Part shown: piece after piece, positions 9,804 through 21,149 of the stretch
Layout: the number at the start of each line of letters is the position of its first letter
Numbering within the stretch: the stretch's first letter is position 1
Program-made: the position numbers and the translations under genes
DNA from: Allolobophora icterica
Taxonomy: Eukaryota; Annelida; Clitellata; Crassiclitellata; Lumbricidae
DNA length: 64,000 nt
Assembly (NCBI GenBank): GCA_963556255.1
Contig: OY744606.1
Location: 78,580,141 to 78,644,140, forward strand
Reading direction: 5' to 3'
Notes under the pieces: generated by a model
The model's database searches: none
What the model saw: only the letters and a program-made list of their open reading frames with translations
Told to the model about the DNA's origin: nothing

Positions 9804-11417
9804 TGTGATATTAACGCGGTGTACTGGTCTCACGACACTCTCTTCTGATAGGACAGGTTCTAGGTCTAAAACCTCCCTAACCGCACGCAGAACTGTGTTC
9901 CGACCGGCGCACGAGGTGGGCCCTACTTCGCCTTCGGTCAGTTCTCGGAACTACGTGTTTCGATCACCAAGTTATTTGCTCTGAATAACGATTGGTTTGA
10001 ATACAAGATTTTCCTGACTCTATCGTTTTTCCTGGTCTTACCGCACTGTAATCAGTTGTCGGGCGGTCTTTTCCCGTACTGCGGTCTTTCGGTAACAGTG
10101 GTCTTTCCCAGTAACTATTTTTAGTTACCGGGCGATGGAGCCCCTCCAACGCTCCACCGGCGTGTCAGCCATCCAAGTGTCACAATCCAAATGTAACGCT
10201 GACCCCGTAAGGTTACCAGAATGTCTTGAATTTTGTTCCCAAGAATTTCCGAATTTTGGTTCCCTAACGAAGGTCACACTTACTCCCACAGGTAACCGGA
10301 CAAGCTTCGCTCGCGGAGTTCTTCAAAACCCAAGAGGGAATTTCCTGCCTGTCGCCAAATTTACCCTTATTATCGTTTTTGTACTAAATTGGTTTTTTCA
10401 GGTATCCCGACGGTCACTTCACCGAGTGCCGAAGTCGCGTAAAACTCTCCCAGCCGAAGACGCCGAAGTCGCGTAAAACTCTCCCGGCCGAGTACGCCGA
10501 AAGCGCGTAGAACTTCCCCTGTGTCGAGTACGCCGAAATCGCGTAAAACTCGTCTCAGTGGATAAAACCAAACACTGTCGGATCTTGGAGTTCTTCGAAC
10601 TCCAAGAGGGATTTCCTTGCCCGACGCCAAATTTACTCTTGGTTTCAAGGATTTCAGAATTCCAGAAAATGGCTACCTTAAGAAGGTCACCTTTACTCCC
10701 ATGGGTTACCGGACAAGCTCCGATCGCGGAGTTCTTCAAAACCCAAGAGGGACTTTCCTGCCCGTCGCCAAATTCACCCTGGTTTTCGATCTCACACTGA
10801 ATTGGTTTTCCTGTGTATCAACGGTATCCTTCCCCGAGTATTACTCAGCCGTAGATTTCCCACGATCGGGATCTAGGGATCCAACCCGCCGGATCGGCGC
10901 TGTCGGCCCGTCTCCCAACAGTGAACTTCTTTAGCTGTACTCGGGATCGCCTGATTATATTATTCGGACGCCCCTTTCGTCCGTAAATATATTTGTACTA
11001 ACCGGAAACTCGAACTCTGACTCTGTCGTAACCAAAATCACTCGCCTACCACACTGAGTGCAGTATATTTGAATCGGTAACTGAATCGCTAACCAACAAC
11101 GCTGTTTAACAGTATTGCTATGTATGAAGAGTCGAACCAACTCTTCACGTATAAAGCAGCACACCGTGAGGCAGCCTTTACTTATCCCTCACCACACTAT
11201 ACCGTGGCTTAAAATATATAATCAGTCTTCCCTACAACGGTCATTGCTGGCCAGTTGCCTATTGAAATTAAATAGAAATTAAATGATCGATGCTGGGCCT
11301 TCGCATGTAAAATTAAGAGAAACGATGCTGTTCCCTTCGCATGTAAACTTAAAGAAAACGATGCTATTCGCATAAAATAAATCCTCCCACATACGCACTG
11401 TGACCTTGACCGCCACA
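9804..11417 (-). repeat. 5' LTR of the gypsy element
   Basis: This 1614-bp LTR starts TGTGGCGG at 11417 and is inferred to end ATATCACA at 9804, giving TGTG...CACA ends. The last four bases are inferred because the other copy is cut by the window edge. It drives transcription leftward into gag-pol. It carries the same internal repeats as the left copy. Host flank begins at 11418. Confidence 0.92.
11162..11220 (-). promoter_or_regulatory. Candidate LTR core promoter / transcription start block
   Basis: On the minus strand a TATA-like TATATATTTTAAG (11208-11220) runs into a block beginning AAGCCACGGTATAGTGTGG (11162-11210). The block is nearly identical in the otherwise diverged plus-strand LTR at 14832-14880, where TATATAAG stands just upstream. 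Conservation of this patch across two diverged LTRs, at the same place near the U3 start (about 200 and 310 bp in), suggests core promoter and start-site function. The left LTR has the same block at 1355-1413. Confidence 0.6.
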
Positions 11418-11564
11418 TAATCATAAACTCACGTTGACATTAACGCAACTTGTTACATAGAAACAACTATTTTATAAGAGAGGAAGTAGCTATTGAACTG
11501 ATGCTAAACTATAGACAAAAGTATTTAAGAAAAAGGCTTGTTTTAGATAATGGTTTAAGCTGCA

Positions 11565-12020
11565 CGCTTGGTTGGCGGTATCTCCAGGTTTGACCACGTC
11601 TCTGAATTTATGCGAGACGTTCTCCATTGGCTTCCTGTCCAGCATCGCATTCATTACAGGGTCTCCACCATGGCGTGGCATTGTGTCTATAGGGCGGGCC
11701 CCGGCCTACCTCTGCGAGCTCTTTACTTTAACTTCCGCTTGTGCGGGGCGCCGTGCCTTGCGCTCGGCCTCCCGGGGTGATTTTGCTGTCCCCTATGCGC
11801 GCACTGCTATGGCGCAGCGTAGGGCATTCTCCGTGGTGGGTCCTACCGCTTGGAACGACCTCCCTCTCTCCCTTCGCTCTCTCCCTAGAGACCTCTCAGG
11901 TACTTTCTATGGCCTTCTTAAGACCTTTCTTTTTGACCGGGCCTGGGTCGGGAGCGCCACTGAGTAGATTTCTTGAAGGGGCGCTATAGAAGTTCATTAT
12001 AGATAGATAGATAGATAGAG
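11565..12020 (+). mobile_element. LINE (CR1/L2-like) 3' end, frameshifted
   Basis: Remnant of a non-LTR retrotransposon reverse-transcriptase C-terminus. The first part reads DVLHWLPVQHRIHYRV in one frame (about 11610-11685). The second reads APAYLCEL, then RRAFSVVGPTAWNDLP and LLKTFLFDRAW in another frame up to the stop at 11967, so one frameshift separates them. These are the family's usual C-terminal motifs (HWLP, aPxYL, raFsvaGPxxWNxLP, LKTxLF). The 3' end has GGGGCGCTATAGAAGTTCATT and then an (ATAG)n tail (about 11998-12018), as left by target-primed reverse transcription. Confidence 0.85.
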
Positions 12021-12053
12021 AGGTTTTTCAATCAGTATTATTGTAGTTATTAC

Positions 12054-12732
12054 CAGTGCTTTTTCTAGGAAAAAGGTTCCGGAACGGAACAATTATGGAC
12101 GGGATAAAATCCCGAGAAAAACGGTATTGGGGGTTGGAAGGGGTCTCAATAAACCAAAGCTCGAGGGTACGTACCATACGTATTATATTTTTTGAAAGGT
12201 ACGTACGTTTTTTAACGTACCCTATTTTAGGGTACGTAAACAATACAAAAATACGTTAACCACGTCATTGCTGAATCGCTGACTGATGCGTATAAAGTTA
12301 TACTACAACTTTCGAGTTACAGAAATTTGCAAACCAATGACGTGTACTTAGCTCTCCTCAGAATGAAAGTACAATTTGCATTAAATACCGGAAGTACCGG
12401 TTTCAATGACACATACTGTTGACGTCAGATTATACATAGGCTAGGCCTGTGGGTCGCCGAGTAAACCATAAATACAATTTTCGTGTATGATAAGTACCAT
12501 ACGCGTATTGTATTTTTTGAAAGGTACGTACGTATTTTAACGTATTCTATTTTAGGGTACGCGTACCCTCGAGCTATGCAATAAACACTGAAAACAGTTC
12601 AGAACACTTAAATTAAATTAAATTAATTAACTAAATTATTGTTTTAATTATTAAAATAAATAAATTATTTTTAGGAGCTGAAAAGAGCTGCCGGAACGCC
12701 GTTCCGGCGCGTTCCGGCTGAAAAAAGCACTG
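12054..12732. mobile_element. hAT-like non-autonomous DNA transposon (679 bp)
   Basis: Terminal inverted repeats CAGTGCTTTTT(T)C at both ends are flanked by a perfect 8-bp target-site duplication, GTTATTAC (12046-12053 and 12733-12740). An 8-bp duplication and a CAGTG end are typical of hAT elements. Subterminal regions repeat GTTCCGGAACG-type palindromes. No transposase frame is present. A second inverted-repeat unit is nested inside (12158-12575). Confidence 0.9.
12158..12575. repeat. Nested unit with inverted ends and 70-bp direct repeats
   Basis: Within the 679-bp element, AGCTCGAGGGTACG at 12158 is matched by its reverse complement ending at 12575. Just inside are two direct repeats of about 70 bp (about 12170-12240 and 12495-12565) sharing GTACCATACG, TTTTTTGAAAGGTACGTACG and TATTTTAGGGTACG. 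The middle, about 250 bp, is unique. It may be an independent insertion nested in the host element. No clear target duplication is seen. Confidence 0.65.
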
Positions 12733-12740
12733 GTTATTAC

Positions 12741-13079
12741 TACTACTATTATAACTTATAATCATTATTATAGAGTAGGCCCTAAATATTATTATAAAAT
12801 ATAAACAGCACTCTCAAACACCTTTAAAACGGTTTCAGCCAACGTTATATTACTTTTTATCCACTACGGTTACATATTCGTTGACATTTCCTCCGTTGTA
12901 TTGTAGCATCGAAAGATGAGAAGTGTTAAAAATAATTACACACCTTTTTAAGACTGATAATTGCCCTATAAGAACCAGCAGAGGAGCGGTTGTGTATTCT
13001 AATAATACACAGGTATTAGTAACGGTCATAAGTGTTCAAAATGCTCGTAGGTCTATAGTTTTTCAGGTCTTGGTTGCCT
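12741..13079. other. Unassigned AT-rich DNA
   Basis: Nothing recognisable is present: no coding similarity, no clear repeat and no RNA gene. Confidence 0.5.
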
Positions 13080-13370
13080 CGTGTAGCTAATAGAGAATAG
13101 ATAGCACAAGAGGGGTATGTGGATTGGACTAGTCACGATTGGCCTAAGGTGAGGCGTGACTGGAAGGAGGTTAACTTTGATTTGAAGGTGGGCGTGTTCG
13201 AAAGGGAGTGTTCAGAAGTGGAGAAGTCCAGAGATAGCGCATTCATCACATGGTCGGGAAGACTGTTCCATGCAGTGGGTCCAGCGACAGAGAAGGAACA
13301 GTCGATAAACCTTTTAGAAGACAAGACCCAACTTGTAGTTGATTTTTCGACGATGATCGTAGCCAACACC
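13080..13370 (-). pseudogene. LINE reverse-transcriptase C-terminus (relic)
   Basis: Read on the minus strand, the sequence gives FSVAGPTAWNSLPDHVMNAL followed by TFKSKLTSFQS, the standard C-terminal motifs of CR1/L2-type LINE reverse transcriptases. Only the last 80 or so residues survive, so it is a 5'-truncated copy. Confidence 0.75.
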
Positions 13371-13534
13371 TGTTCCAGTTGTCTGCTATTCGAATGCAGA
13401 TGTCAGAGATGTAGTCTGGCATAAGACCATCCAGTGCTTGGTAGGCCTAAGTTATCAAGCACAGTTTGTAGGTAATCCGCTGTGGAAAAAGCAAACTAGT
13501 GTGGATTGTGGCGAAGTAGATCAGTAACATGATA

Positions 13535-13610
13535 GGATTCATTCATTCATTCATTCATTCTAAGGATTTGATATAGCGCCTCTTCAAGATACCTGGTACC
13601 TACTCAGAGG
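13535..13610 (-). mobile_element. LINE 3' end with (GAAT)n tail
   Basis: On the minus strand AGAGGCGCTATATCAAATCCTTAG is followed by GAAT repeats (plus-strand ATTC, about 13538-13560). This is the LINE 3' terminal motif with yet another tail unit. Almost nothing upstream is retained. Confidence 0.65.
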
Positions 13611-13640
13611 CACAAGGATGGTGTTAAAAGGATGGTGTTC

Positions 13641-14412
13641 GGTCATAATTAATTATGAGACGTTCAGCTGCAGAGTTTAGCCTTGACATGAAATCTGTGA
13701 TGGGAATTAAAATGAAACGAAGGGGACATAATCTCAGTCCGTGGAGATCTGTTTTGGCAAGACCGTTTTGGGAAACTTTACATCGTGACACCGAAATAGC
13801 TAAAGTGATCTCACGCAGTGGGATTTATGACTTGGAAAGAAAGTTAGCAGCTCCCCATCTTCACCACTGCGCCGACGCTCGGTCACGATATTCAGGTCGG
13901 AGGAGTAAGATCCAGTTGAAGCCAGGTCTTATCAAGAGCAGATTATGCAATTAATGCTCGTAATAACAACTTATGCAAAGTTTCAGCCTTATTTCAAAGA
14001 GATCAAATACTTAATCGACGATTAAAGTAATTAAATACTCATCAACAAGTCATAAAATGGTCCAAGCCGATTGCTGAGAGCATGTTTCGGCTATGCCCAC
14101 AGTTTGACGCATAATAAATTTAGACGATTTCTATTTGTTCAACTTGGATCGGACGTATAATAAGTATAATTACTAATGTACGTGGCTGTGTAATTGCGAA
14201 GATTACTAGCGGCGCCCTTTTATCCTGGCTCGGGACTGGCTCATTTGAAAACAGGAGAGACAGAGTTAGTATTGAGTTTGGTATACCAAAGATTATAGAA
14301 ATTTTATTTCTCGTATCTTGTTTGATTGTTAACTTTATTATTCTTTGACATTGTTGTTACTTGACTTTTATATGTACCCTAATGCGGTCTGTCATTTGGC
14401 TTTTGAATAAAC
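13641..14412. other. Unassigned intergenic DNA
   Basis: A 99-codon open frame at 13655-13954 has no recognisable domain or codon signal and I do not call it a gene. The rest shows no repeats or genes that I can identify. Confidence 0.5.
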
Positions 14413-14515
<103 letters not shown>

Positions 14516-14819
14516 GCGGACTGGCCACAGGGCTTGAATGTAGGTTTTATCAATAATAGCTGTCTTATTGACGCGCTATCCGGCGACATAATGCATCAGC
14601 GGCCGATGCGTAGATGGTAGCGTTAATGCGATTTAATAATAGCCAATATTTAAGTTTTAGCGTATTTTTTTCGGTTTAATGATTCAAATGATTAATTAGA
14701 ATAATATTATACGCTTTCAGGTATAATATTTAAGGCCTAAAGCTAGGGCGACGCTGGATATAATGTTTACGATCTTTCATTCTTACACACCTTTATTTGA
14801 AAAGGTGTGCGTAGGCTAG

Positions 14820-14880
14820 TATATAAGGAATAAGCCACGGTATAGTGTGGCGAGGGATAAGTAAAGACTGCCTCACGGTG
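14820..14880 (+). promoter_or_regulatory. Candidate core promoter of the second LTR
   Basis: TATATAAG (14820-14827) is followed five bases later by AAGCCACGGTATAGTGTGG, GAGGGATAAGTAAAG and CTGCCTCACGGTG. This block differs from the intact LTR at only two or three positions, while surrounding sequence is hard to align. Confidence 0.6.
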
Positions 14881-15149
14881 TTTTGCTTATATCGTAGAGC
14901 GGCGTTACTGCGCTTTACATGTACAGCGACACGGTGCTTTAGTGTCGTTGGTTACCGGTTCGGTACAAGGCTAATCAGTGCGCTCCCGAGTGACAGCCGC
15001 TCCAAAGGCGGTCTGACCGGTGCTGGTAAACGCCGATTCAGCGGGGTTGGGCCCACCCTGTTGTAGATCGCGAAAGGTACCGAGTCTGATCGTGGAAGGC
15101 TGAATCGGGGAAAGACCGATCGTGAGGAATAAAGGCTCACAGGTCTGTG

Positions 15150-16135
15150 TCGGTAAAGTTCGGGGAAGGTGACCCCGCTGGTAAACCGTTCGATAGTCCG
15201 GGGAAGGCCCCGGCGGCTCCGTTCGATAAAGACTGGGAAGCAGCCCCAGTCGGTGGCCGTTCGGTAAAGACGGGAAAGGCGAGCCCGCCGGTGACTGTAC
15301 GATAGAAAGACGGGAAAGATCCCGTTGGTATCTGGTTCGCGTTACAGGGAAAGACCGATCGTGAGAGATAAAGGCTCACAGGTCTGTATCGGTAGAGTCC
15401 GGGGAAAGGCCCCGTTGTTGACCGTTGGATATATACGCGGAAAGGCCCCCGCAGTTGACCGTCAGAGATACACGCGGAAAGGCCCCGCTGTTGACCGTTA
15501 GAAATACACGGCCGGAGATACGCGGGCAAAGACCCGGTGTTGACCGTCAGATATAAACGGGCAAAGACCCGGTGGTAGCCGTCAGAGATACACGCGGAAA
15601 GGCCCCGCTGTTGACCGTTAGAAATACACGGGCAAAGACCCGGAGATACGCGGGCAAAGACCCGGTGTTGACCGTCAGATATAAACGGGCAAAGACCCGG
15701 TGGTAGCCGTCAGAGATACACGGGCAAGGCTCCGCAGTTGACCGTTTGATATTCACGGGTAAGGACCCGGTAGTGGCCGTTTGAGATACACGCGGAAAGA
15801 CCGCGCTGTTGACCGTTTGAGATACACGGTCAAAGACCGGTGGTGGCCCGTCAGAGATACACGGGCACAGAGACCCAGCTGTTGATCGTCAGAGATACAC
15901 GGGCAAAGCCCGGTGGTAGCAGTCATAGATATACGCGGGCAAAGACCCGGTGTTGACCGCTGGATATATACGCGGAAAGACCGCGCTGGGGACCGTCTGA
16001 TAGACACGCGGAAAGGCTCCGCAGTTGACCGTTTGATAGATATACGGTCAAAGACCAGTGGTAGCCGTCAGAGATACACGGGCAAAGTCCCGCTGTTGAC
16101 CGTCAGAGATACACGGGCAAAGACCCGGTGGTGAT
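15150..16135 (+). repeat. Tandem array of about 35-bp hairpin units
   Basis: Roughly 25-28 units follow the scheme TTGACCGT(C/T)(A/T)GAGATACACG-stem-AAAG-stem. Each unit can fold into a small stem-loop, and stem sequences vary while keeping pairing. Examples are CGGGG/CCCCG (15400-15414), CGGGA/TCCCG (15311-15324), CGGGT/ACCCG (15756-15769), CGCGG/CCGCG (15791-15805) and CGGTC/GACCG (15827-15839). The loop is nearly always A-rich (AAAG/AAGG). Part of the array is itself duplicated as a higher-order block (about 15510-15600 against 15640-15720). Confidence 0.88.
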
Positions 16136-17417
16136 AACTCAGTTCAAGTATCGTCCTTTTATATTGGCTAACCAGTGCGATCCCGAGTTACAGCAAAAAC
16201 TAATCACTCTTGGGTATTGGATTGACCGCCGATTCGACAGGTTTGGGGCCCACCCTGCCGTTAGATCGCGAGCCGGTCTGAATCCCGATTGTGGGAGTTT
16301 AACGGGCTGAACAAACCTCGGGGAGAGACCGATCGTGAGAGATATAGAAAACACAGGTCTGTATCGGTAAAGTGCGGAGAAACATTCCGCTGGTGACGTC
16401 CGGTGAAGTACCGGAGCGATCTTGTTGAAGCTGTTCGATAACATCGGGAAACTACCGGTAAATTATCCATTCGCGGTCACCGCGTTTGGTTCCCTTGCAG
16501 TCATAGTTACTCCCGCGGTTTACCGGCAAATATCCGTCCGGGAGACCAACCGAACGATCCGACCGTTGTGTGTTACGGTGTTCGGGACAGTTCCCACGGG
16601 GGAAAGATACACAGGTCTGTGTGCAATAACGGGGTAACAGTACTGATAGTTACTCCACTGGTACCGTTAGCAGAATCGAGTCTGTGTACTCAGAAATGAA
16701 GCCTACGAGTCTGTGAGCTCCCGGGAAAACACAACCGTGTAAAGGTTATGTAAACCGGGTAGGGATACGCCGCAACGAGAAGATACAGCGGGCCAGATCC
16801 CTAGGTGAAGAGTACGCGAGTTCCGGGTAAACGGTAGAATAAATCAGACCAAGAGATTAATCTCAAAGTTCGGATCGGGTAGTCGGGTACCCAGGTCCGA
16901 AAGAGACAAGTTCACGTTTTACTAGCCGAGATTCAGCTAGTCAGAGTTCCTTGGTGAGGAGTACGATAATCCCATGTATGAAGGGAAACATTAAAGCAGA
17001 CCAAGAGAGTGATACGTGAAGTCCGGGTAGTCGGATACCCCGGTAGAACATATTTGCTTGTCGTAACACGCAGCTCTGAGAACTGACTGAAGTGCGAGGC
17101 TGGGCCCCCTCGTGCGTAAGTCGGAACGAAGTTCTGTGTGTAGATAGCGAAGGTTAGAAAGTGGACCTTCCTATCAGAGTGCCATGAAGACCCTTACCGT
17201 TATCTTTTGAAGCAGAATTCATTACTGTGTTGGTCGATAATTGCCAACACAGAGGACGGGTAAGGAAACTTATCCGTGATTTGTGGTGCATGATAATATA
17301 CGTGTGAGGCCGGTATGCCCTGCACGGACATGGAGCGAGAGATACGTACGGTGGGAAGACGTATGGACAGGTGCCTAGACGACACGACGGAGAGTTACAA
17401 TTGACAGTTGCCCAATA

Positions 17418-17935
17418 GACCGGTGTCTAGGACGATGTGATGGAAAAGACTTGTCACATGTATTCCTTGTTCCCGATATTTAGAAAACGTTTGGTGTCCC
17501 TGATAAATGGCGATAGTTCAAGAGTCACGAGATGTATAATGGTGCGTCAAGGTTTAGATCAGGTGGAGAGTTGGAGGAAGCCCGTAGCTAAGAAGACACA
17601 CAAAAGAGGAAGACTCCTGCTGGTAAGAGAACGAACCCTGTTCTGAAGGACGGCCATCCTGCAGGACGTTGCCCATCCGGCGACCGCGGAAAAGAGCAGA
17701 GTCAGACCCCGAGATAGAACGGTATAGTGTTGCCTTTCTTAAGCGGCCAATCCTGAATCTCCTCTGATAGGAACGTTCACTATGGGAAGAGATAGAGAAC
17801 AGCCATTTCACGGTGAAAGTACACAAGGCAGAGTGACTCTGGTGGGGCTCCAGACGGGCAGTGGGCTGGAGCCACCACCACACGGAAACCCGCCCGGCGC
17901 GACGAGGGTGCAGGCGTCCGGGCGGGCGCGGAACG
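17418..17935 (+). pseudogene. Decayed gag 5' fragment of the second copy
   Basis: The sequence aligns with the first 150 or so codons of the intact gag-pol. It retains the region encoding residues around MRCRMVREG, a KRGRLLLVRERTLF-like stretch corresponding to RTPAGKRANPVL, and AGGACGGCCATCCTG. Further on, CAGTGGGCTGGAGCC near 17860 matches the SVGW coding region. Frames are broken: CTGTTCTGA ends the local frame at 17646. No pol domain follows. Confidence 0.8.
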
Positions 17936-18039
17936 CCACATATATATATATATACAGCGAAGATGATTAGCGTCGCCCTCCTCCTATATATGATGTAATC
18001 CAATGATTTCTATGGCACCGTTATCAAGATGCCAAGGAT

Positions 18040-18440
18040 AACCGGTGCATTGGATTGGCACCATCCGATTACTGCAATGGTTTACTCTTCCCTAAGTTCT
18101 CTGCCCTTGGCCAGGTTCAAACGTCAAATGGCGCCACTCCTCTCCATGTTGGGCCTCCTCCTTCAGTTTACTATATTCATCCACCGGTGTCCAGTCCAAC
18201 AGCATCCGTCTAGGTCTTCCTCTCGTTCTCTTTCTCTCCATTCTTCCCTCCATGGTAGTTCTCGATCAGTGGGGAATCCCTCTCAGTGCCTGGCCAATCC
18301 ATTTCCTCCGACTTTCTTTGATACTAGCCATAAAAGATCAATCCTGTTCCACTTCACACTTCACTTCTTCGTCTGTTTTATGCTCAGTTCAACTGACCGT
18401 TTCCATCCTGCAGACCAACAGAAATATTTGGATATTAAAG
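18040..18440 (-). pseudogene. LINE endonuclease/reverse-transcriptase C-terminal relic
   Basis: On the minus strand, broken frames give IKESRRKWIGQALRGIP, then RTRGRPRRMLLDWTPVD. This is the RR..wiGH.lR ... RGRPR..llDW pattern at the C-terminus of many invertebrate LINE polyproteins. It has stops and frameshifts. Confidence 0.6.
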
Positions 18441-19370
18441 GGATTCTTTTGACACTTTCACTCTGGCTGGTACCAGCTACCAGAAATCGTTTGTGTTCAG
18501 TGTGATAATTGTAGAAAAAAGACTGAGGTGGCCCAGGTGGGTAGACTTTGAAGAGTTTGTTCCATGTGGAGTTGAATATTTTATCCGTATTTTGTAAGCT
18601 GAGAAAATTTAAGAAATGCAGCAGAAAGCTTAAATTCTTCAAAGCGATGACATCACCAAATTTATTAGTATACAATTCACATGGTCACACATCTCACAAT
18701 AAACCAGAATATTACTTTTTTAGTAACCCACAAAGTGAATTGTAAAAGAAAATGCTAACATAATATGCACAATGTGATCACACTACACAACTGAGGGTTT
18801 GGAAACGACCCCATGGGGTGTGCAATGAAGTCTTAACAGAGGATCCTAAGGAAGACTAGGGGTTGAACCCACCAACCCCCCCGACAATTCTCGCCCTGTT
18901 TGTGCCTGTTCTACTTTAATGGTAGCCTAATTCGTCAGTAGAATATCCCAATGAATATTTGGCCTGTTTTGACTAGGCTTACATTCAATAGGTCCTCATA
19001 CATCATACATACATACATATAAATAAATACTATACATATAGATACATACATACACATACGATCAGGCTTTTACATTCAACAGAGCCACTTCGATTGATGT
19101 ATCTTTTTGTGTTGTCGCCTTGTTTCGATCAGTATGCCAGGAACTCCTGCTCATAGCATGACCCTGAGACACGGTCCAATGCCCCTAAATTTAGGCCTGT
19201 ACACTGAAAATTTATTAAAGTTAGGTACAGTTTATAATTATTCTGTCACAATATATTATCAGTATAATGCTATTTACCTGAGCGTACGTGGGCACAATCG
19301 TAGGCCCCTACGCTTGGGCGTGTGAACATTGCGAGCCACCCACGTGTGTTTACAACCCAGATTCAATGTA
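18441..19370. other. Unassigned AT-rich DNA
   Basis: There are short ATAC/CATA runs at about 18999-19060. No gene or named repeat is recognised. Confidence 0.5.
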
Positions 19371-19372
19371 GG

Positions 19373-19530
19373 TTGAAAGTAGGGTAAACGTAGAGTGAAT
19401 GTAGGGTAAACGTAGAGTGAATGTAGGGTAAACGTAGAGTGAATGTAGGGTAAACGAAGAGTGAATGTAGGGTAAACGTAGAATGAATGTAGGGTAAACG
19501 TAGAGTGAATGTAGGGTGAATGTAGGGCTT
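19373..19530. repeat. 22-bp minisatellite (about 7 units)
   Basis: The repeat unit GAATGTAGGGTAAACGTAGAGT occurs with few changes (for example AACGAAGAGT once) and fades at both ends into related sequence. Confidence 0.9.
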
Positions 19531-19569
19531 CCATATATAAAGTAAGTCTAAAGAATGATCATCGTCGTT

Positions 19570-20036
<467 letters not shown>

Positions 20037-20195
20037 TGGTTTGAACTTTGCCTCTAAACGCAGATTGCGTGGATTCGATCCTCCTCAGACAATCACTCTA
20101 CACAAACGTTTGAGCTCCAATTCCTTTGCACACAAACACTACTCAGCACCATCGTCTGATTTATTGTCATCAGGAAGTAGCGCTTAGCAAATACA
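20037..20195 (+). mobile_element. tRNA-derived SINE, diverged copy
   Basis: Contains a B-box-like GGATTCGATCC, CTCTACACAAAC, a CACAAACACTACTCAGCACC block and a 3' TAGCGCTTAGCAAATAC. All are diverged forms of the Thr-like SINE seen at 39, 40.9, 52.9 and 61.1 kb. Confidence 0.6.
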
Positions 20196-20584
20196 GAAGT
20201 AACAATAGTAACAATAACAATACATATACGATGTTATCATAGATCAGAAAATGAGCTACACGAATTCGTAGGTAAATACAAAGATCATATAACTGGCTAT
20301 TAATAGCTGAACGTTAACTCTTGTCCGAATTGATTCGACGATCATGATTTCGATTTCGCGCTCCTCCTTTTGTCATATCTAGGCCTAAGTAAAATAGGCC
20401 TCTCAAAAACTAGGCCTTAGAAATAATAAATCTCTCCGTTTTGCTTTCATTTTGTACACGAATAGGTCTAAATGAGACTAGGCCTATTCTATCTAGAAAA
20501 AGTGAATGATGACGGGAATCCGCGGAGATATATCGGCACAGCAGGGAGCCTACTCTATGCTACACTTGGAAGTTACGCGTAAAG
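20196..20584. other. Unassigned; AGGCCT-rich
   Basis: There is no gene. TAGGCCTA-like words occur four times at 20380-20490. A short AACAAT run lies at 20200-20225. Confidence 0.5.
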
Positions 20585-20920
20585 GTAGCCCGTCAGAGAG
20601 ACAAGCAAACTGACAGACATATATAAACAGGCATACACACAGGCAGGTAAGCAGACAGAGAAACAAAAGGATTGACAGACAGAGACAAAAACACCGAGAC
20701 AAAGGGACGGACACACGCAGATACAAACACAAGTTTTACACCCACACAGATATCGATACTGAGAGAAATCTGATAGCAGTGCTTTTGATATTTGCTCTTA
20801 AAAGGCGCTATATAAAGTAAATGGATACATGCATGCATATAGATGACTACAGAAACAACTGAGAGACAGTCAAACAGACAGACATACAGACAGACATACA
20901 GACATAGACTTTGTTGAGCG
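20585..20920. repeat. Degenerate CAGA/ACAT repeats around a LINE 3' tail
   Basis: Degenerate GACAGACA and ACATACA repeats flank TTAAAAGGCGCTATATAAAG (20797-20816), the LINE 3'-end motif. The motif is followed by TAAATGGATACATGC. Confidence 0.6.
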
Positions 20921-21149
20921 TTTCCTATTAGAGCCACAAATTGTCTTGTTGTCGAGAAATGAAATCAACCTGTGTCGACAATTGCAATATTGTATTGCAA
21001 CGGATGATTCGATCCACTGGGAGCAGAGAAGAGCAGCTAAATTTAGTCGAACATTTTGAGTATAAAAGCTGTTGACTGCCAGAGAATTGATCGAAAAAGG
21101 TCGACAATCTCCGCTACCTTGCACAGGTAAGTAAACTTGTGCTTTATAT

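Larger units (their letters stand above)
1..11417 (-). mobile_element. Full-length Ty3/gypsy LTR retrotransposon
   Basis: Two direct repeats (1-1610 and 9808-11417, constant offset 9807) flank a single long gag-pol frame read on the minus strand. Seen in order on that strand: 5' LTR (right copy), a very short leader, gag-protease-RT-RNase H-integrase in one frame, about 1 kb of 3' untranslated DNA, a polypurine tract, and the 3' LTR (left copy). The protease-RT-RNase H-integrase order is that of Ty3/gypsy (Metaviridae) rather than copia. There is no env-like frame and no C-terminal chromodomain. The LTRs appear identical and the frame has no stop, so the insertion looks young and possibly mobile. 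The window begins a few bases inside the left LTR, so the target-site duplication cannot be checked. The DNA after 11417 (TAATCATAAACT) is host flank. Confidence 0.96.
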
